Source: an uncultured Cellvibrio sp.
GTDB lineage: Bacteria > Pseudomonadota > Gammaproteobacteria > Pseudomonadales > Cellvibrionaceae
Direction of reading: 5' to 3'
Assembly (NCBI GenBank): GCA_937958105.1
Contig: CALFXJ010000004.1
Span: 1 to 64,000 of the forward strand
DNA: 64,000 nucleotides
Part shown: positions 53,111 to 61,904 of the stretch, one piece after another
Layout of the letters: each line of letters starts with the position of its first letter
Numbering within the stretch: position 1 is the stretch's first letter
The notes under the pieces: model-generated
Told to the model about the DNA's origin: nothing
Database searches by the model: none
What the model saw: the letters and a program-made list of their open reading frames with translations, nothing else
Program-made: the position numbers and the translations under genes

Positions 53111-53887
53111 TCAGGAGACGTTGATGATGGGATTGTGCGGAGGCTCGTCTTTCAGCCACTCATAAGCGGAGTTCTGCGCGTCCAGCCAGCGGATCAGCAC
53201 TTCCCAGTCCTGCCGGTCGCGGGCGTGACTCTGGAAAGGGTAATCCACAATTCCACGGCCTTCGCTGTAAGCGCGTACATAGTTCTGGGTATCACGCAGG
53301 GTCGCAGGAAAAGGTATGTTCAGGCTCAGCAGAAATTTCTGCAGGCGATCCCAGGCGTTGGTCTGCTGTTTTACCCGGTTGGCGACCACCGCCATAGGCC
53401 GGCGCTTGCGACGCATGTTCTGGGTCAGGAGCAACTCGCCGATAAAACGGGCGCTGGCACGGATGTCGATATCCGATGGCTGCACCGGAACCACTATCAG
53501 GTCATGGTCCTGCACCAGGTCATCCAGTGCGGGCCCGGTCAGTCCCGGCGGGGCATCGGTGATTAACCACCGGGTCGATTTAGGAGCGCGCCATTGAAAG
53601 CTGCGGGTCGTCCGGGAATTGGTTTCGATCTTGACGCTGTACACCGGCGGCAGTTCAGCTTCACGGTGCGTTGCCCAGTAATGAGAAGAGGCCTGCGGGT
53701 CGGCATCCACCAGCACTGTACGTTCGCCCCGATGGGCAAGCCAGGCGGCGAGATTGGTACTGACGGTGGTCTTTCCGGCACCACCCTTGCCATTGATAAC
53801 CAGGATACGACAGGCATTCAAAACCTGAATGGACACCATAGGTTCGGCGGACGATCGTTGTTTATTAGTATATTCCGGTGTGTCCAT
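53111..53887 (-). CDS. ParA/MinD-family ATPase
   Basis: 258 residues with the deviant Walker A GKGGAGKTT (about 34-42), LVDADPQ in motif II and WLITDAPPG in the Walker B region. The N-terminal 20 residues are variable, and an alternative start lies at 53839. These ATPases position DNA or protein complexes or regulate other proteins. There is no parB beside it, and the chromosomal parAB pair is not in this window. Its place near the origin is therefore not enough to call it a partition protein. It precedes cynS on the same strand. Confidence 0.85.
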   Translation of the reverse strand: MDTPEYTNKQRSSAEPMVSIQVLNACRILVINGKGGAGKTTVSTNLAAWLAHRGERTVLVDADPQASSHYWATHREAELPPVYSVKIETNSRTTRSFQWRAPKSTRWLITDAPPGLTGPALDDLVQDHDLIVVPVQPSDIDIRASARFIGELLLTQNMRRKRRPMAVVANRVKQQTNAWDRLQKFLLSLNIPFPATLRDTQNYVRAYSEGRGIVDYPFQSHARDRQDWEVLIRWLDAQNSAYEWLKDEPPHNPIINVS

Positions 53888-54025
53888 AACCTTCTCGTAA
53901 TAGAGACGCGAATCAACGGGTTGATGAATGATACGACGTCTTCAGGTTAAAAAATGTGTCACAGCGATATATATACGATTCTACATGCCTGATGCAATGC
54001 GCTTATTTGGCCGATCCGCCAAAAG

Positions 54026-54053
54026 AAAAGCCAATCTTTGCAGATTGGCTTTT
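54026..54053. terminator. Bidirectional intrinsic terminator
   Basis: The stem aaaagccaatct / agattggctttt with a 4-base loop lies 21 bp after the stop of the small charged protein gene. Confidence 0.85.
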
Positions 54054-54073
54054 ACTTCAGACTTCCAGGTAAA

Positions 54074-54232
54074 TCACTTTTCGCTGCCTTTACGACGATC
54101 GCCTTTGCGGCGTTCGCTGGTCACTCCTTCGGGAAGCCCCCGATCCTCCTTGCGGCGATCAGGGGTTTGACGTTCCTCCAAGGCTTCTGCGATCTGCTCG
54201 AAAGTTACCGCTTTGAGTTTCTTCTCACTCAT
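54074..54232 (-). CDS. Small charged protein of unknown function (52 residues)
   Basis: The 52-residue open frame begins MSEKKLKAVTFEQIAEALEE and ends in Arg/Lys/Asp-rich segments: RQTPDRRKEDRGLPEG and SERRKGDRRKGSEK, with a repeated DRRK. A strong terminator lies directly after it, and it is downstream of gyrB in the same direction (80 bp between). No family was recognised. The regular charged composition and the position between a terminator and gyrB support a real gene. Confidence 0.6.
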   Translation of the reverse strand: MSEKKLKAVTFEQIAEALEERQTPDRRKEDRGLPEGVTSERRKGDRRKGSEK

Positions 54233-54312
54233 TGATATCGCCCTATGCTACACAAACGAATTACTGGCCCTGGATTGCAACCTTACCGCTAGTATAGACC
54301 AAGACAACGACT

Positions 54313-56733
54313 CTAGACGTCAAGGTTAGCAACCGCTAACGCATTAGTCTCAATAAAGTCCCGACGCGGTTCCACGTGATCACCCATCAATGTGGTGAAA
54401 ATATGATCAGCTGCGATGGCATCCTGGATGGTGACCCGCAGCATCCGCCGGGTTTCCGGGTTCATGGTGGTTTCCCACAATTGCTCCGGGTTCATTTCGC
54501 CCAGTCCCTTATAGCGTTGGATGTTGTAACCCTTCCGGGATTCCTTCATCAGCCAGTCAAGCGCTTCAGCAAAGTTACTGATCGGTTGTTTGCGCTCGCC
54601 GCGTTGAATATAGGCCCCTTCTTCCAGCAGGCTTTCCAGATCTTCGCCCAGGGCGACGATAGATGCGTATTCGCCAGACTGGAAGAAGTCATGGTTGAAT
54701 TTGTATTCCGAGGATATACCGTGAGCAATGATCTCGACCTGGGGCAGGAACAGATGGCGTTCACTGTCCTCGCGCACTGTGATGATATATTTCTGGCTGC
54801 CAGCACGGGTATCCAGGCTGAAGCGGGCCAGCAGTTGATCACACCATTGCTGCATATGCCCCTGATCCGCCAGATGCTCGGCGCGGATCGACGGCATGTA
54901 TATCATCTTCTCCAGCACTTCGGACGGATAAAGCCGGGAGAGCCGTTCGATGGTAGCCATCACCTTGCGGTATTGGCCGACCAAGCCTTCCAGCGCTTCT
55001 CCGGTAATGGGTGGCGCATCGGCGTTCACATGAAGACTCGCCCCTTCCAGTGCCGCCTGGGTCAAGAACTCGGTCATGGCGGCTTCGTCTTTCAGGTACT
55101 GCTCCTGCTTGCCCTTGCTGATCTTGTACAGCGGCGGCTGCGCGATGTAGATATGGCCGCGCTCAATCAGTTCGCGCATCTGACGGAAGAAGAAGGTCAG
55201 CAGCAGCGTCCGGATGTGAGAGCCGTCCACGTCGGCGTCCGTCATAATGATGATGCTGTGATAGCGCAGTTTTTCCGGGTTGTAATCGTCTTTCCCAATG
55301 CCACAGCCCAGCGCGGTAATCAAAGTGCCCACTTCAGCACTGGACAGCATCTTGTCAAAACGTGCCTTTTCGACGTTGAGGATCTTACCTTTCAGCGGCA
55401 GGATCGCCTGGGTTTTACGCGCGCGGCCCTGCTTGGCCGATCCGCCCGCAGAATCACCCTCCACCAGGTACACTTCGGACAGCGCCGGATCTTTCTCCTG
55501 ACAGTCTGCCAGTTTCCCGGGCAGGCCTGCGATATCCAGAGCACCTTTGCGGCGGGTCATATCCCGTGCTTTACGGGCAGCCTCACGGGCGCGGGCGGCT
55601 TCGATCATCTTGTTGACGATCGCCCGCGCTTCGCCTGGGTTTTCCAGCAGATAATCACCAAAGATCTGATTCATCTCCTGCTCTACGGCGGTCTTCACTT
55701 CGGAAGACACCAGCTTGTCTTTGGTCTGAGAGGAGAATTTCGGGTCTGGCACCTTAACGGAAATCACTGCCGTTAATCCTTCACGGGCGTCATCGCCGGT
55801 GGTGGCTACCTTGGCATTCTTAGCCAGGCCTTCCTTTTCAATATAGTTGTTAAGGCTGCGGGTCAGCGCTGCACGGAAGCCCGCCAGGTGGGTACCACCA
55901 TCACGCTGGGGAATATTGTTGGTATAGCAGAAGATGTTTTCCTGAAAAGAGTCGTTCCACTGCAGCGCAACCTCTACGCCGATTCCATCTTCCCGCTGGG
56001 GAGCCAGGATGTGGATAACCTTATTCATGGAGGATTTATTGACATTCAGGTACTCAACGAATGCCTTGAGCCCACCTTCGTATTGAAAGGTTTCTTCCTT
56101 ACCGCTGCGTTCATCTTTCAACAGGATACAGACACCGGAGTTGAGGAATGACAGTTCACGCAGGCGCTTGGCCAGCAGGTCATACTGAAACTCAATATTA
56201 GTGAATGTCTCGGATGAAGGCTTAAAGTGAATCTCGGTACCCGTTGTGGTGGTATCACCAACCACGGTTAATGGCGCCTGGGGTACGCCGTGATGGTAAA
56301 CCTGCTCATGAATCTTACCTTTGCGGCGAATGGTAAGCTTGAGTTCTTCTGACAGAGCGTTTACCACGGAAACGCCTACACCGTGGAGTCCGCCTGACAC
56401 CTTATAGGTGTTGTCATCGAACTTACCACCAGCGTGCAGAACGGTCATGATAACTTCAGCTGCTGATACGCCTTCTTCGTGCATATCGGTGGGAATGCCA
56501 CGACCGTTGTCAGCAATCGAAACCGTTTCATCAGGGTGGATGGTCACTTTGATCTCGGTACAGTAACCCGCGAGCGCTTCGTCAATGGAGTTGTCCACGA
56601 CTTCAAAGACCATGTGATGCAGACCCGAACCATCGTCGGTGTCACCAATGTACATGCCTGGGCGCTTACGCACCGCATCCAGTCCCTTCAGGACCTTAAT
56701 ACTGGACGAGTCGTAAGTCTTCTCATCTGACAT
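54313..56733 (-). CDS. gyrB: DNA gyrase subunit B
   Basis: 806 residues (E. coli 804). The GHKL ATPase domain (about 1-220) has VVDNSIDEALAGYC and GGLHGVGVSVVNALS. The transducer domain is followed by the TOPRIM domain with EGDSAGGSAKQGR, PLKGKILNVEKAR and DADVDGSHIRTLLLTF. The gammaproteobacterial insert and tail follow, ending with QRYKGLGEMNPEQLW. It supplies the ATPase part of the gyrase that introduces negative supercoils. It is the last gene of the dnaA-dnaN-recF-gyrB series, 20 bp after recF. Confidence 0.98.
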   Translation of the reverse strand: MSDEKTYDSSSIKVLKGLDAVRKRPGMYIGDTDDGSGLHHMVFEVVDNSIDEALAGYCTEIKVTIHPDETVSIADNGRGIPTDMHEEGVSAAEVIMTVLHAGGKFDDNTYKVSGGLHGVGVSVVNALSEELKLTIRRKGKIHEQVYHHGVPQAPLTVVGDTTTTGTEIHFKPSSETFTNIEFQYDLLAKRLRELSFLNSGVCILLKDERSGKEETFQYEGGLKAFVEYLNVNKSSMNKVIHILAPQREDGIGVEVALQWNDSFQENIFCYTNNIPQRDGGTHLAGFRAALTRSLNNYIEKEGLAKNAKVATTGDDAREGLTAVISVKVPDPKFSSQTKDKLVSSEVKTAVEQEMNQIFGDYLLENPGEARAIVNKMIEAARAREAARKARDMTRRKGALDIAGLPGKLADCQEKDPALSEVYLVEGDSAGGSAKQGRARKTQAILPLKGKILNVEKARFDKMLSSAEVGTLITALGCGIGKDDYNPEKLRYHSIIIMTDADVDGSHIRTLLLTFFFRQMRELIERGHIYIAQPPLYKISKGKQEQYLKDEAAMTEFLTQAALEGASLHVNADAPPITGEALEGLVGQYRKVMATIERLSRLYPSEVLEKMIYMPSIRAEHLADQGHMQQWCDQLLARFSLDTRAGSQKYIITVREDSERHLFLPQVEIIAHGISSEYKFNHDFFQSGEYASIVALGEDLESLLEEGAYIQRGERKQPISNFAEALDWLMKESRKGYNIQRYKGLGEMNPEQLWETTMNPETRRMLRVTIQDAIAADHIFTTLMGDHVEPRRDFIETNALAVANLDV

Positions 56734-56753
56734 AGAGTTATTCTCCGCTTCTA

Positions 56754-57869
56754 CTAAACTGTCGCGCTATCACCAGTGGATACCGCCTTGACCCTACCCT
56801 GTTCCACGTGAAACATCTTGATCTCGGTTGCGGGCAGCTGCCGCCAGGCATCCAGCAACACCTGTTGTTCTACACCGGTCACAAATGTTTGTGTACCCAT
56901 CGCATCCAGCCAGCGCACCAATAATGCGCGGTAGTGCTCATCCAGCTCTGCTGGCAAATCATCAATCAGATATACGCAGCGCCGCTGCGTGATCTGGGAA
57001 AACACATATCCCTGGGCAATCTTTAACGCACAGACCAGCAATTTCTGCTGGCCTCGGGAAAGTACGTCCCCAGCCGGGTAGCCTTTCACTGTAATACGCA
57101 GATCCGCCCGGTGGCTTCCCGCTTGAGTGAAGCCCTGCTTTCGGTCCCGTTCGAACCCTTCAGCAAGAACGCTTGCGTAGTCTTTCTCGCGATCCCAACC
57201 GCAGTAGTACGTCAGCTGAATACCTTCAACAGCAACGAACTCCTGAACCAGCTCGTAAAAGGTGGCGCAAAACCGGTCTATGCAGGACTGACGAAAATCG
57301 TGGATCTGGTGGCTTGCCTGAGCCAGTTCCTGGTCCCAGGTGGCCAGTTCAAAACGATCTATTCTATCACGCCGGAGCAGGCTATTGCGGTGTTTAAGAC
57401 ACCGTTGGGCATCTTTCCAGACCTGAAAGAATTTTGGTTCCACGTGAAACACCAGCCAATCAATAAACTGTCGCCTGATCTTGGGACTTCCCTCCAGCAG
57501 AAGAAACGTATCTGAGTTAATCACCTGCAAAGGAAGATATGAAGCGAGCGCCGCTGCGGATGAGACTACAGAACCATTAGCCTTGAACACCGCAGTGCCG
57601 TTAGCCTGACGATTGATACCGACAGGAACTTCTGCCCCGCCTGCATCCACCTTTCCAAAGACTGTGAATGAGTCCTGCTGGTGATTAATCAGAGGCTTAT
57701 GCTTATGGCTGCGAAAGGAACGCCCTACTCCCAGGACGTTGATAGCTTCGAGGATACTGGTTTTGCCAGATCCATTTTCACCAAAGATAAGATTAACTTG
57801 TGCAGCGGGCGTGATATCGACAGTGTCAAGGTTACGAAGATGCTGAATGTAGAGGCGCTTCAGAGTCAT
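56754..57869 (-). CDS. recF: DNA replication and repair protein RecF
   Basis: 371 residues: Walker A GENGSGKTS (about 30-38) in an SMC-like ATPase head, and signature and Walker B in LSRGQQKLLVCALK and CVYLIDDLPAELD. It binds gapped DNA and helps load RecA through RecOR. Its length is usual for the family. It lies 60 bp after dnaN, separated by a large palindrome. Confidence 0.97.
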   Translation of the reverse strand: MTLKRLYIQHLRNLDTVDITPAAQVNLIFGENGSGKTSILEAINVLGVGRSFRSHKHKPLINHQQDSFTVFGKVDAGGAEVPVGINRQANGTAVFKANGSVVSSAAALASYLPLQVINSDTFLLLEGSPKIRRQFIDWLVFHVEPKFFQVWKDAQRCLKHRNSLLRRDRIDRFELATWDQELAQASHQIHDFRQSCIDRFCATFYELVQEFVAVEGIQLTYYCGWDREKDYASVLAEGFERDRKQGFTQAGSHRADLRITVKGYPAGDVLSRGQQKLLVCALKIAQGYVFSQITQRRCVYLIDDLPAELDEHYRALLVRWLDAMGTQTFVTGVEQQVLLDAWRQLPATEIKMFHVEQGRVKAVSTGDSATV

Positions 57870-57914
57870 AGTTGAAGCTCTCTATCAATGGGAAACGGGA
57901 GAGGAAAGAGGCAG

Positions 57915-57950
57915 GTTATGCCGATGCGTCTAGAGACGCATCGGCATAAC
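57915..57950. repeat. 36-bp palindrome spanning the dnaN 3' end
   Basis: Perfect arms of 17 bp, gttatgccgatgcgtct and its reverse complement, surround two central bases. The last sense codons of dnaN and its stop form one arm, and the following 15-20 bp form the other. No T-run follows, so it may be a strong mRNA hairpin between dnaN and recF rather than a terminator. Confidence 0.85.
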
Positions 57951-59033
57951 AACATAAAGGGAGTCGCTGTTATCGGGCTCTTCAATAAGTGCACTGCTGT
58001 TGGCATCCGACAGAGTGATCTTAATGTTCTCGTGGTTAATGACGTTAGCCACATCCTGGAGATAACTCACGTTGAAACCCACCTCCAGAGAATCACCGGA
58101 ATAATCCACCGTCACCTGCTCTTCAGCCTCCTCCTGCTCCGGGTTGTTCGCCACAATGGTCAACACCCCATCATTCAGCAGCAGGCGAACGCCGCGATAT
58201 TTTTCATTGGAGAGAATGGCAGTACGGGCAAAGGCCTGCTTCAGCTCCAACCGGGAACCAATCACCACCTTGTTGCCGCCGCGCGGCAATACCCGCTCGT
58301 ACTCCGGGAACTTACCGTCCACGAGTTTGGAGGTGAAGGTGTAATCCGCTGAGGTCACGCGGATGTGGTTTGCGCTCAGGGTGATATCCACCTGAGCTGT
58401 GGAATCATCCAGCAGACGCGAGAGTTCCAGCACCCCTTTACGGGGCAGGATAGCCTGAACTATCTCGCTGGTATTCACCGCAACAGCACGGGTACACATA
58501 GCCATCCTGTGTCCATCCGTTGCCACTACCCGCAATTGATCCTGACGAACTTCCCACAGCATACCGTTCAGATAGTAACGAACATCCTGCTGTGCCATGG
58601 CAAAGGCAGTCCGCTCGATCAAGCGTTTGATCTCCTGCTGTGCGCAGCTGAATTGGAGATTGCCCGGGCTGTCTTCCACGTTAGGGAAGTCACTGGCTGC
58701 CAGTGTGGACAAGGTGAAGCGACTGCGTCCACTTTTGACGATAATGCGCTGCTCTTCCTGGGAAAATTCGATGTTGGAACCATCTGGCAGTGAACGACAG
58801 ATATCCACCAGTTTCCGGGCCGGTACGGTAATCTCGCCGCTCTCCCCCGGCTGCTCCAGCTGCACTCGGCCTACAATCTCAACTTCCAGATCTGTACCGG
58901 TCAAAGACAGCTGATCACCGTTCAGCACCATCAGCACATTGGACAATACAGGCAGTGTCTGGCGGCGTTCTACGACGCCGGCAACTAATTGTAGGGGTTT
59001 GAGCAGAGCCTCGCGGGAAACGACAAATTTCAT
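57930..59033 (-). CDS. dnaN: DNA polymerase III beta sliding clamp
   Basis: 367 residues (E. coli 366). Three clamp domains run from MKFVVSREALLKPLQLVAGVVE at the N-terminus to the conserved C-terminus YVVMPMRL. The protein forms the ring that tethers polymerase III to DNA. The stop codon lies inside a 36-bp palindrome. It is 130 bp downstream of dnaA in the usual order. Confidence 0.98.
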   Translation of the reverse strand: MKFVVSREALLKPLQLVAGVVERRQTLPVLSNVLMVLNGDQLSLTGTDLEVEIVGRVQLEQPGESGEITVPARKLVDICRSLPDGSNIEFSQEEQRIIVKSGRSRFTLSTLAASDFPNVEDSPGNLQFSCAQQEIKRLIERTAFAMAQQDVRYYLNGMLWEVRQDQLRVVATDGHRMAMCTRAVAVNTSEIVQAILPRKGVLELSRLLDDSTAQVDITLSANHIRVTSADYTFTSKLVDGKFPEYERVLPRGGNKVVIGSRLELKQAFARTAILSNEKYRGVRLLLNDGVLTIVANNPEQEEAEEQVTVDYSGDSLEVGFNVSYLQDVANVINHENIKITLSDANSSALIEEPDNSDSLYVVMPMRL

Positions 59034-59163
59034 GTGTTGGTCTCTTTAAATGTCCTGTTAAAAGGGCTTCAACAGACGCTAACGGGTGCTGTTGATAGTG
59101 CCGGCGCGATAATCCTGCGCGGCTTGCGCATCATAAACCATTAACCGAACCGGTGTGGATAGA

Positions 59164-60678
59164 TCAGGTGGTCAGTGAGCGCAGCAGGTTCTTCATGTCT
59201 TCGCGAATATCCGCATTCTCTTCCTGCAACTCTTTGATCTTGCGACAGGCATGCAATACGGTCGTATGATCCCGCCCTCCAAACGCCTCACCAATCTCTG
59301 GCAAACTATGGTTGGTAAGTTCCTTGGCCAGCGCCATGGCCACCTGACGCGGCCGGGCCACAGAACGGCTGCGGCGCTTGGAGAGCAGATCATTGATCTT
59401 GATCTTGTAGTACTCGCCCACCACACGCTGGATGTTATCGATGCCGACCTGTTTGTCCTGCAGCGCCAGCAGGTCCTTCAACGCCTCACGCACCAGATCA
59501 ACATCAATGGGACGCCCCGTGAAGTTGGCACTGGCAATAACCCGTTTCAGCGCGCCTTCCAGGTCACGTACATTGGCGCGGATACGCTGGGCGATAAAGA
59601 ATGCTGCTTCATGGGGCAGGTCAATACCCACCTGCTCGGCTTTCTTCATCAGGATCGCAACGCGGGTTTCCAGCTCCGGCGGTTCAATGGCTACGGTCAG
59701 CCCCCAGCCAAAGCGCGACTTCAACCGCTCTTCTAAGCCATTGATTTCCTTAGGATATCGGTCACAGGTGAGGATAATCTGACGACCACCTTCCAACAGC
59801 GAATTAAAAGTGTGGAAGAATTCTTCCTGAGAACGTTCTTTGCCGGCAAAGAACTGAATATCGTCAATGAGCAAAGCATCCATTGAGCGATAGTAGCGTT
59901 TGAAGTCATTGATGGCGTTCAGCTGCAGGGCTTTTACCATGTCAGCCACAAAGCGTTCGGAATGTAGATACACCACCTTCGCATTCGGATTGCGCGCGAC
60001 CATGGCGTTCCCCACTGCCTGCATCAGGTGCGTCTTACCCAGTCCCACGCCACCATAGATAAACAAGGGGTTATAGGCGCCGCCGGGATTCTCAGCTACC
60101 TGACGGGCAGCCGCCAGCCCCAGCTGGTTGGATTTACCTTCGACAAAGGTGGCAAAAGTAGAAGAGACATTCAAATAGTTGCTGTGCTTAAGTCCCCCCT
60201 CAACCTCCGCCTCCTGGGTCTGCCGCGGCGTGGAGTCAAAACTGCTTTCCACCACCGCTTCTTTTACCGGAACAGAATCAATAGATGAAGAAACCGGCGC
60301 CACCCTAGCCTCGCTGGGTGCATAAGCATCCATCGGGACCTGACGACCCGGGGTGGAAAAAGAGGGCGTCGCTACCGGCTCAGGTGCCGGCGGAGTGGGC
60401 GCACGATTGTATTGAAAAGCCGCCTGAGGTCTGGGAAGAATACCAATGACAACAGTCAGGCTGTTGCCCTGCTGGTAATTATTCACCAGCTCGCGAATCC
60501 GGGTAAGAAACTTTTCCGAAACCCAATCGCAGATAAACCGATTGGGCGCCAGAAGGCGCAGTTCGTTAGGGCCAGCCGATTCATCGATCTGCAAAGGTCT
60601 GATCCAGGTATTGAACTGCTGTTGCGGCAGTTCCCCCTGTAGACTCGACGCACATAATTTCCAAAGAGACTGCGGCAA
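59164..60678 (-). CDS. dnaA: Chromosomal replication initiator DnaA
   Basis: 504 residues. Domain I has LWKLCASSLQGELPQQQFNTW, domain II is a variable Pro/Ser-rich linker (about 85-165), and domain III AAA+ carries Walker A GGVGLGKTHL and Walker B ALLIDDIQF. Domain IV has the DnaA-box-binding signature GGRDHTTVLHAC. The start is a TTG, with GGAG 7 bases upstream. It is longer than the E. coli protein (467) because of the linker. It reads away from oriC. Confidence 0.97.
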   Translation of the reverse strand: MPQSLWKLCASSLQGELPQQQFNTWIRPLQIDESAGPNELRLLAPNRFICDWVSEKFLTRIRELVNNYQQGNSLTVVIGILPRPQAAFQYNRAPTPPAPEPVATPSFSTPGRQVPMDAYAPSEARVAPVSSSIDSVPVKEAVVESSFDSTPRQTQEAEVEGGLKHSNYLNVSSTFATFVEGKSNQLGLAAARQVAENPGGAYNPLFIYGGVGLGKTHLMQAVGNAMVARNPNAKVVYLHSERFVADMVKALQLNAINDFKRYYRSMDALLIDDIQFFAGKERSQEEFFHTFNSLLEGGRQIILTCDRYPKEINGLEERLKSRFGWGLTVAIEPPELETRVAILMKKAEQVGIDLPHEAAFFIAQRIRANVRDLEGALKRVIASANFTGRPIDVDLVREALKDLLALQDKQVGIDNIQRVVGEYYKIKINDLLSKRRSRSVARPRQVAMALAKELTNHSLPEIGEAFGGRDHTTVLHACRKIKELQEENADIREDMKNLLRSLTT

Positions 60679-60739
60679 AACCCTACTCCAGGCTGATGAG
60701 TTATTGTTTCAAAATGAGCCGGCTAGTGTACTCTGCCAC

Positions 60740-60910
60740 CTCCCTGTTATCCACAGTTGACATCAAAAAATAATTTCATAAGAAAAGGATTACTCATTTA
60801 AATTCAATAAGTTAACAACCACTTACCGAAAAAATTATGCACAAACCTGGCGCATTAAACTGTCCATTTTTTAAACGCATTTGTGAATAAACCTGTGAAT
60901 ATCCTTTTGG
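60740..60910. other. oriC: Replication origin region (oriC)
   Basis: The dnaA-rpmH gap (60679-61095) contains a perfect DnaA box TTATCCACA at 60747-60755, TTATGCACA at 60835-60843, TGTGAATAA (inverse box) at 60882-60890 and a weaker TGTGAATAT at 60894-60902. A strongly AT-rich stretch lies between the first two (about 60760-60838). Location between dnaA and rpmH is the pseudomonad-like arrangement. The 60910-61095 part holds GATC sites and presumably the rpmH promoter. Confidence 0.85.
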
Positions 60911-61095
60911 TAATCTGGTGACAAGCCGGTATAGCGGGAAATAACTCGATTCTGGGCAGAAACCCAGCAGAAACGGACGAAATACGTTGATTTAACTTTG
61001 ATCATTCATTAGAATCCCGCGTCTTTTCACACCCGTGTGATCTTTCGCTAGGGTTGCACTATCCAGCAGCTTTTATAAACAACAGGTTCAGTTTC

Positions 61096-61230
61096 ATGAA
61101 AAGAACATTTCAGCCCAGCAATCTGAAGCGCATCCGCAATCATGGTTTCCGTGCTCGCATGGCTACCAAGAACGGTCGTCTGGTATTGGCTCGTCGTCGC
61201 GCTAAAGGTCGCAAGCAATTAACTATTTAA
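61096..61230 (+). CDS. rpmH: Ribosomal protein bL34
   Basis: A 44-residue basic protein, MKRTFQPSNLKRIRNHGFRA and then an Arg/Lys-rich C-terminus ending KQLTI, the typical L34 sequence. It is a component of the large ribosomal subunit. It is the first gene of the rpmH-rnpA-yidD-yidC-mnmE series, 32 bp before rnpA. Confidence 0.98.
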   Translation: MKRTFQPSNLKRIRNHGFRARMATKNGRLVLARRRAKGRKQLTI

Positions 61231-61262
61231 TTGCTGCTTCCGTAAGAAAATGAGTTGCTAGA

Positions 61263-61649
61263 GTGAAGCAGGCGTTTGGGAAGTCGCTCCGCCTCCTTTC
61301 CTCTAGCGATTTTAAAAGCGTCTTTGATGGCGCCACCATCCGTCTTTCCCACCAGTATTTCCTAATCCTCGCCCGCGCCAACCAGCTGGATCATCCCCGT
61401 CTGGGGCTGGTCATTGCGAAAAAACACATCCGTCTTGCAGTAGCCCGTAATCGCATGAAACGTTTGATTCGTGAAAGTTTTCGGCAACAACAGCAATCTT
61501 TAGCGGGTATAGATGTTATTGTACTGGCCCGCAAAGGGATGGATGAGTTGGAAAATCCCGTGATTGCCAAACAACTCCAGCAGCAATGGCAACGGTTGTC
61601 CCGCAAATTCAATCAGCAGCAACAACCGGTCCGGAAAGAACAGGGGTAA
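61263..61649 (+). CDS. rnpA: Ribonuclease P protein component
   Basis: 128 residues from a GTG start. The RNase P protein signature KKHIRLAVARNRMKRLIRESFR binds the catalytic RNA and the pre-tRNA leader. It is Gln-rich at the C-terminus, which is usual in length but unusual in composition. It is encoded between rpmH and yidD as in most bacteria. Confidence 0.97.
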   Translation: MKQAFGKSLRLLSSSDFKSVFDGATIRLSHQYFLILARANQLDHPRLGLVIAKKHIRLAVARNRMKRLIRESFRQQQQSLAGIDVIVLARKGMDELENPVIAKQLQQQWQRLSRKFNQQQQPVRKEQG

Positions 61650-61654
61650 AGACC

Positions 61655-61903
61655 ATGCGTTGGCTTGCCATCAAATGTATCCACGGTTATCGCTACCTGT
61701 TAAGCCCGTGGATTGGAAACCAATGCCGCTTTTACCCTACCTGCTCCCACTATGCCGAGGAAGCACTTGAAAAACATGGTTTTATGAAAGGGGGTTATTT
61801 AACGTTCCGTCGCCTTATAAAATGCCACCCCTGGCATAAGGGCGGAATTGATCTGGTCCCGGAGAAAACCACTCATACTCAACCAACAGATGGCACTCGA
61901 TAA
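61655..61903 (+). CDS. yidD: YidD membrane-insertion efficiency factor
   Basis: 82 residues from the ATG at 61655, 5 bp after rnpA. The segment KCIHGYRYLLSPWIGNQCRF and the cysteines in YPTCSHYAEEA are typical, as is RLIKCHPWHKGG. It is a peripheral inner-membrane protein that helps YidC-dependent insertion. The stop is one base before the yidC ATG. Confidence 0.96.
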   Translation: MRWLAIKCIHGYRYLLSPWIGNQCRFYPTCSHYAEEALEKHGFMKGGYLTFRRLIKCHPWHKGGIDLVPEKTTHTQPTDGTR

Positions 61904-61904
61904 G

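Noticed and set aside
53111..53887. Chromosome partition protein ParA (Soj)
   Set aside because: The Walker motifs fit the family, but no parB follows and the chromosomal parAB pair normally lies with the rsm/mnm genes on the other side of the origin. Only a family-level name is justified.
54376..55776. 466-codon plus-strand open frame within gyrB
   Set aside because: It is antisense to the strongly conserved gyrase B sequence and shows no domain of its own.
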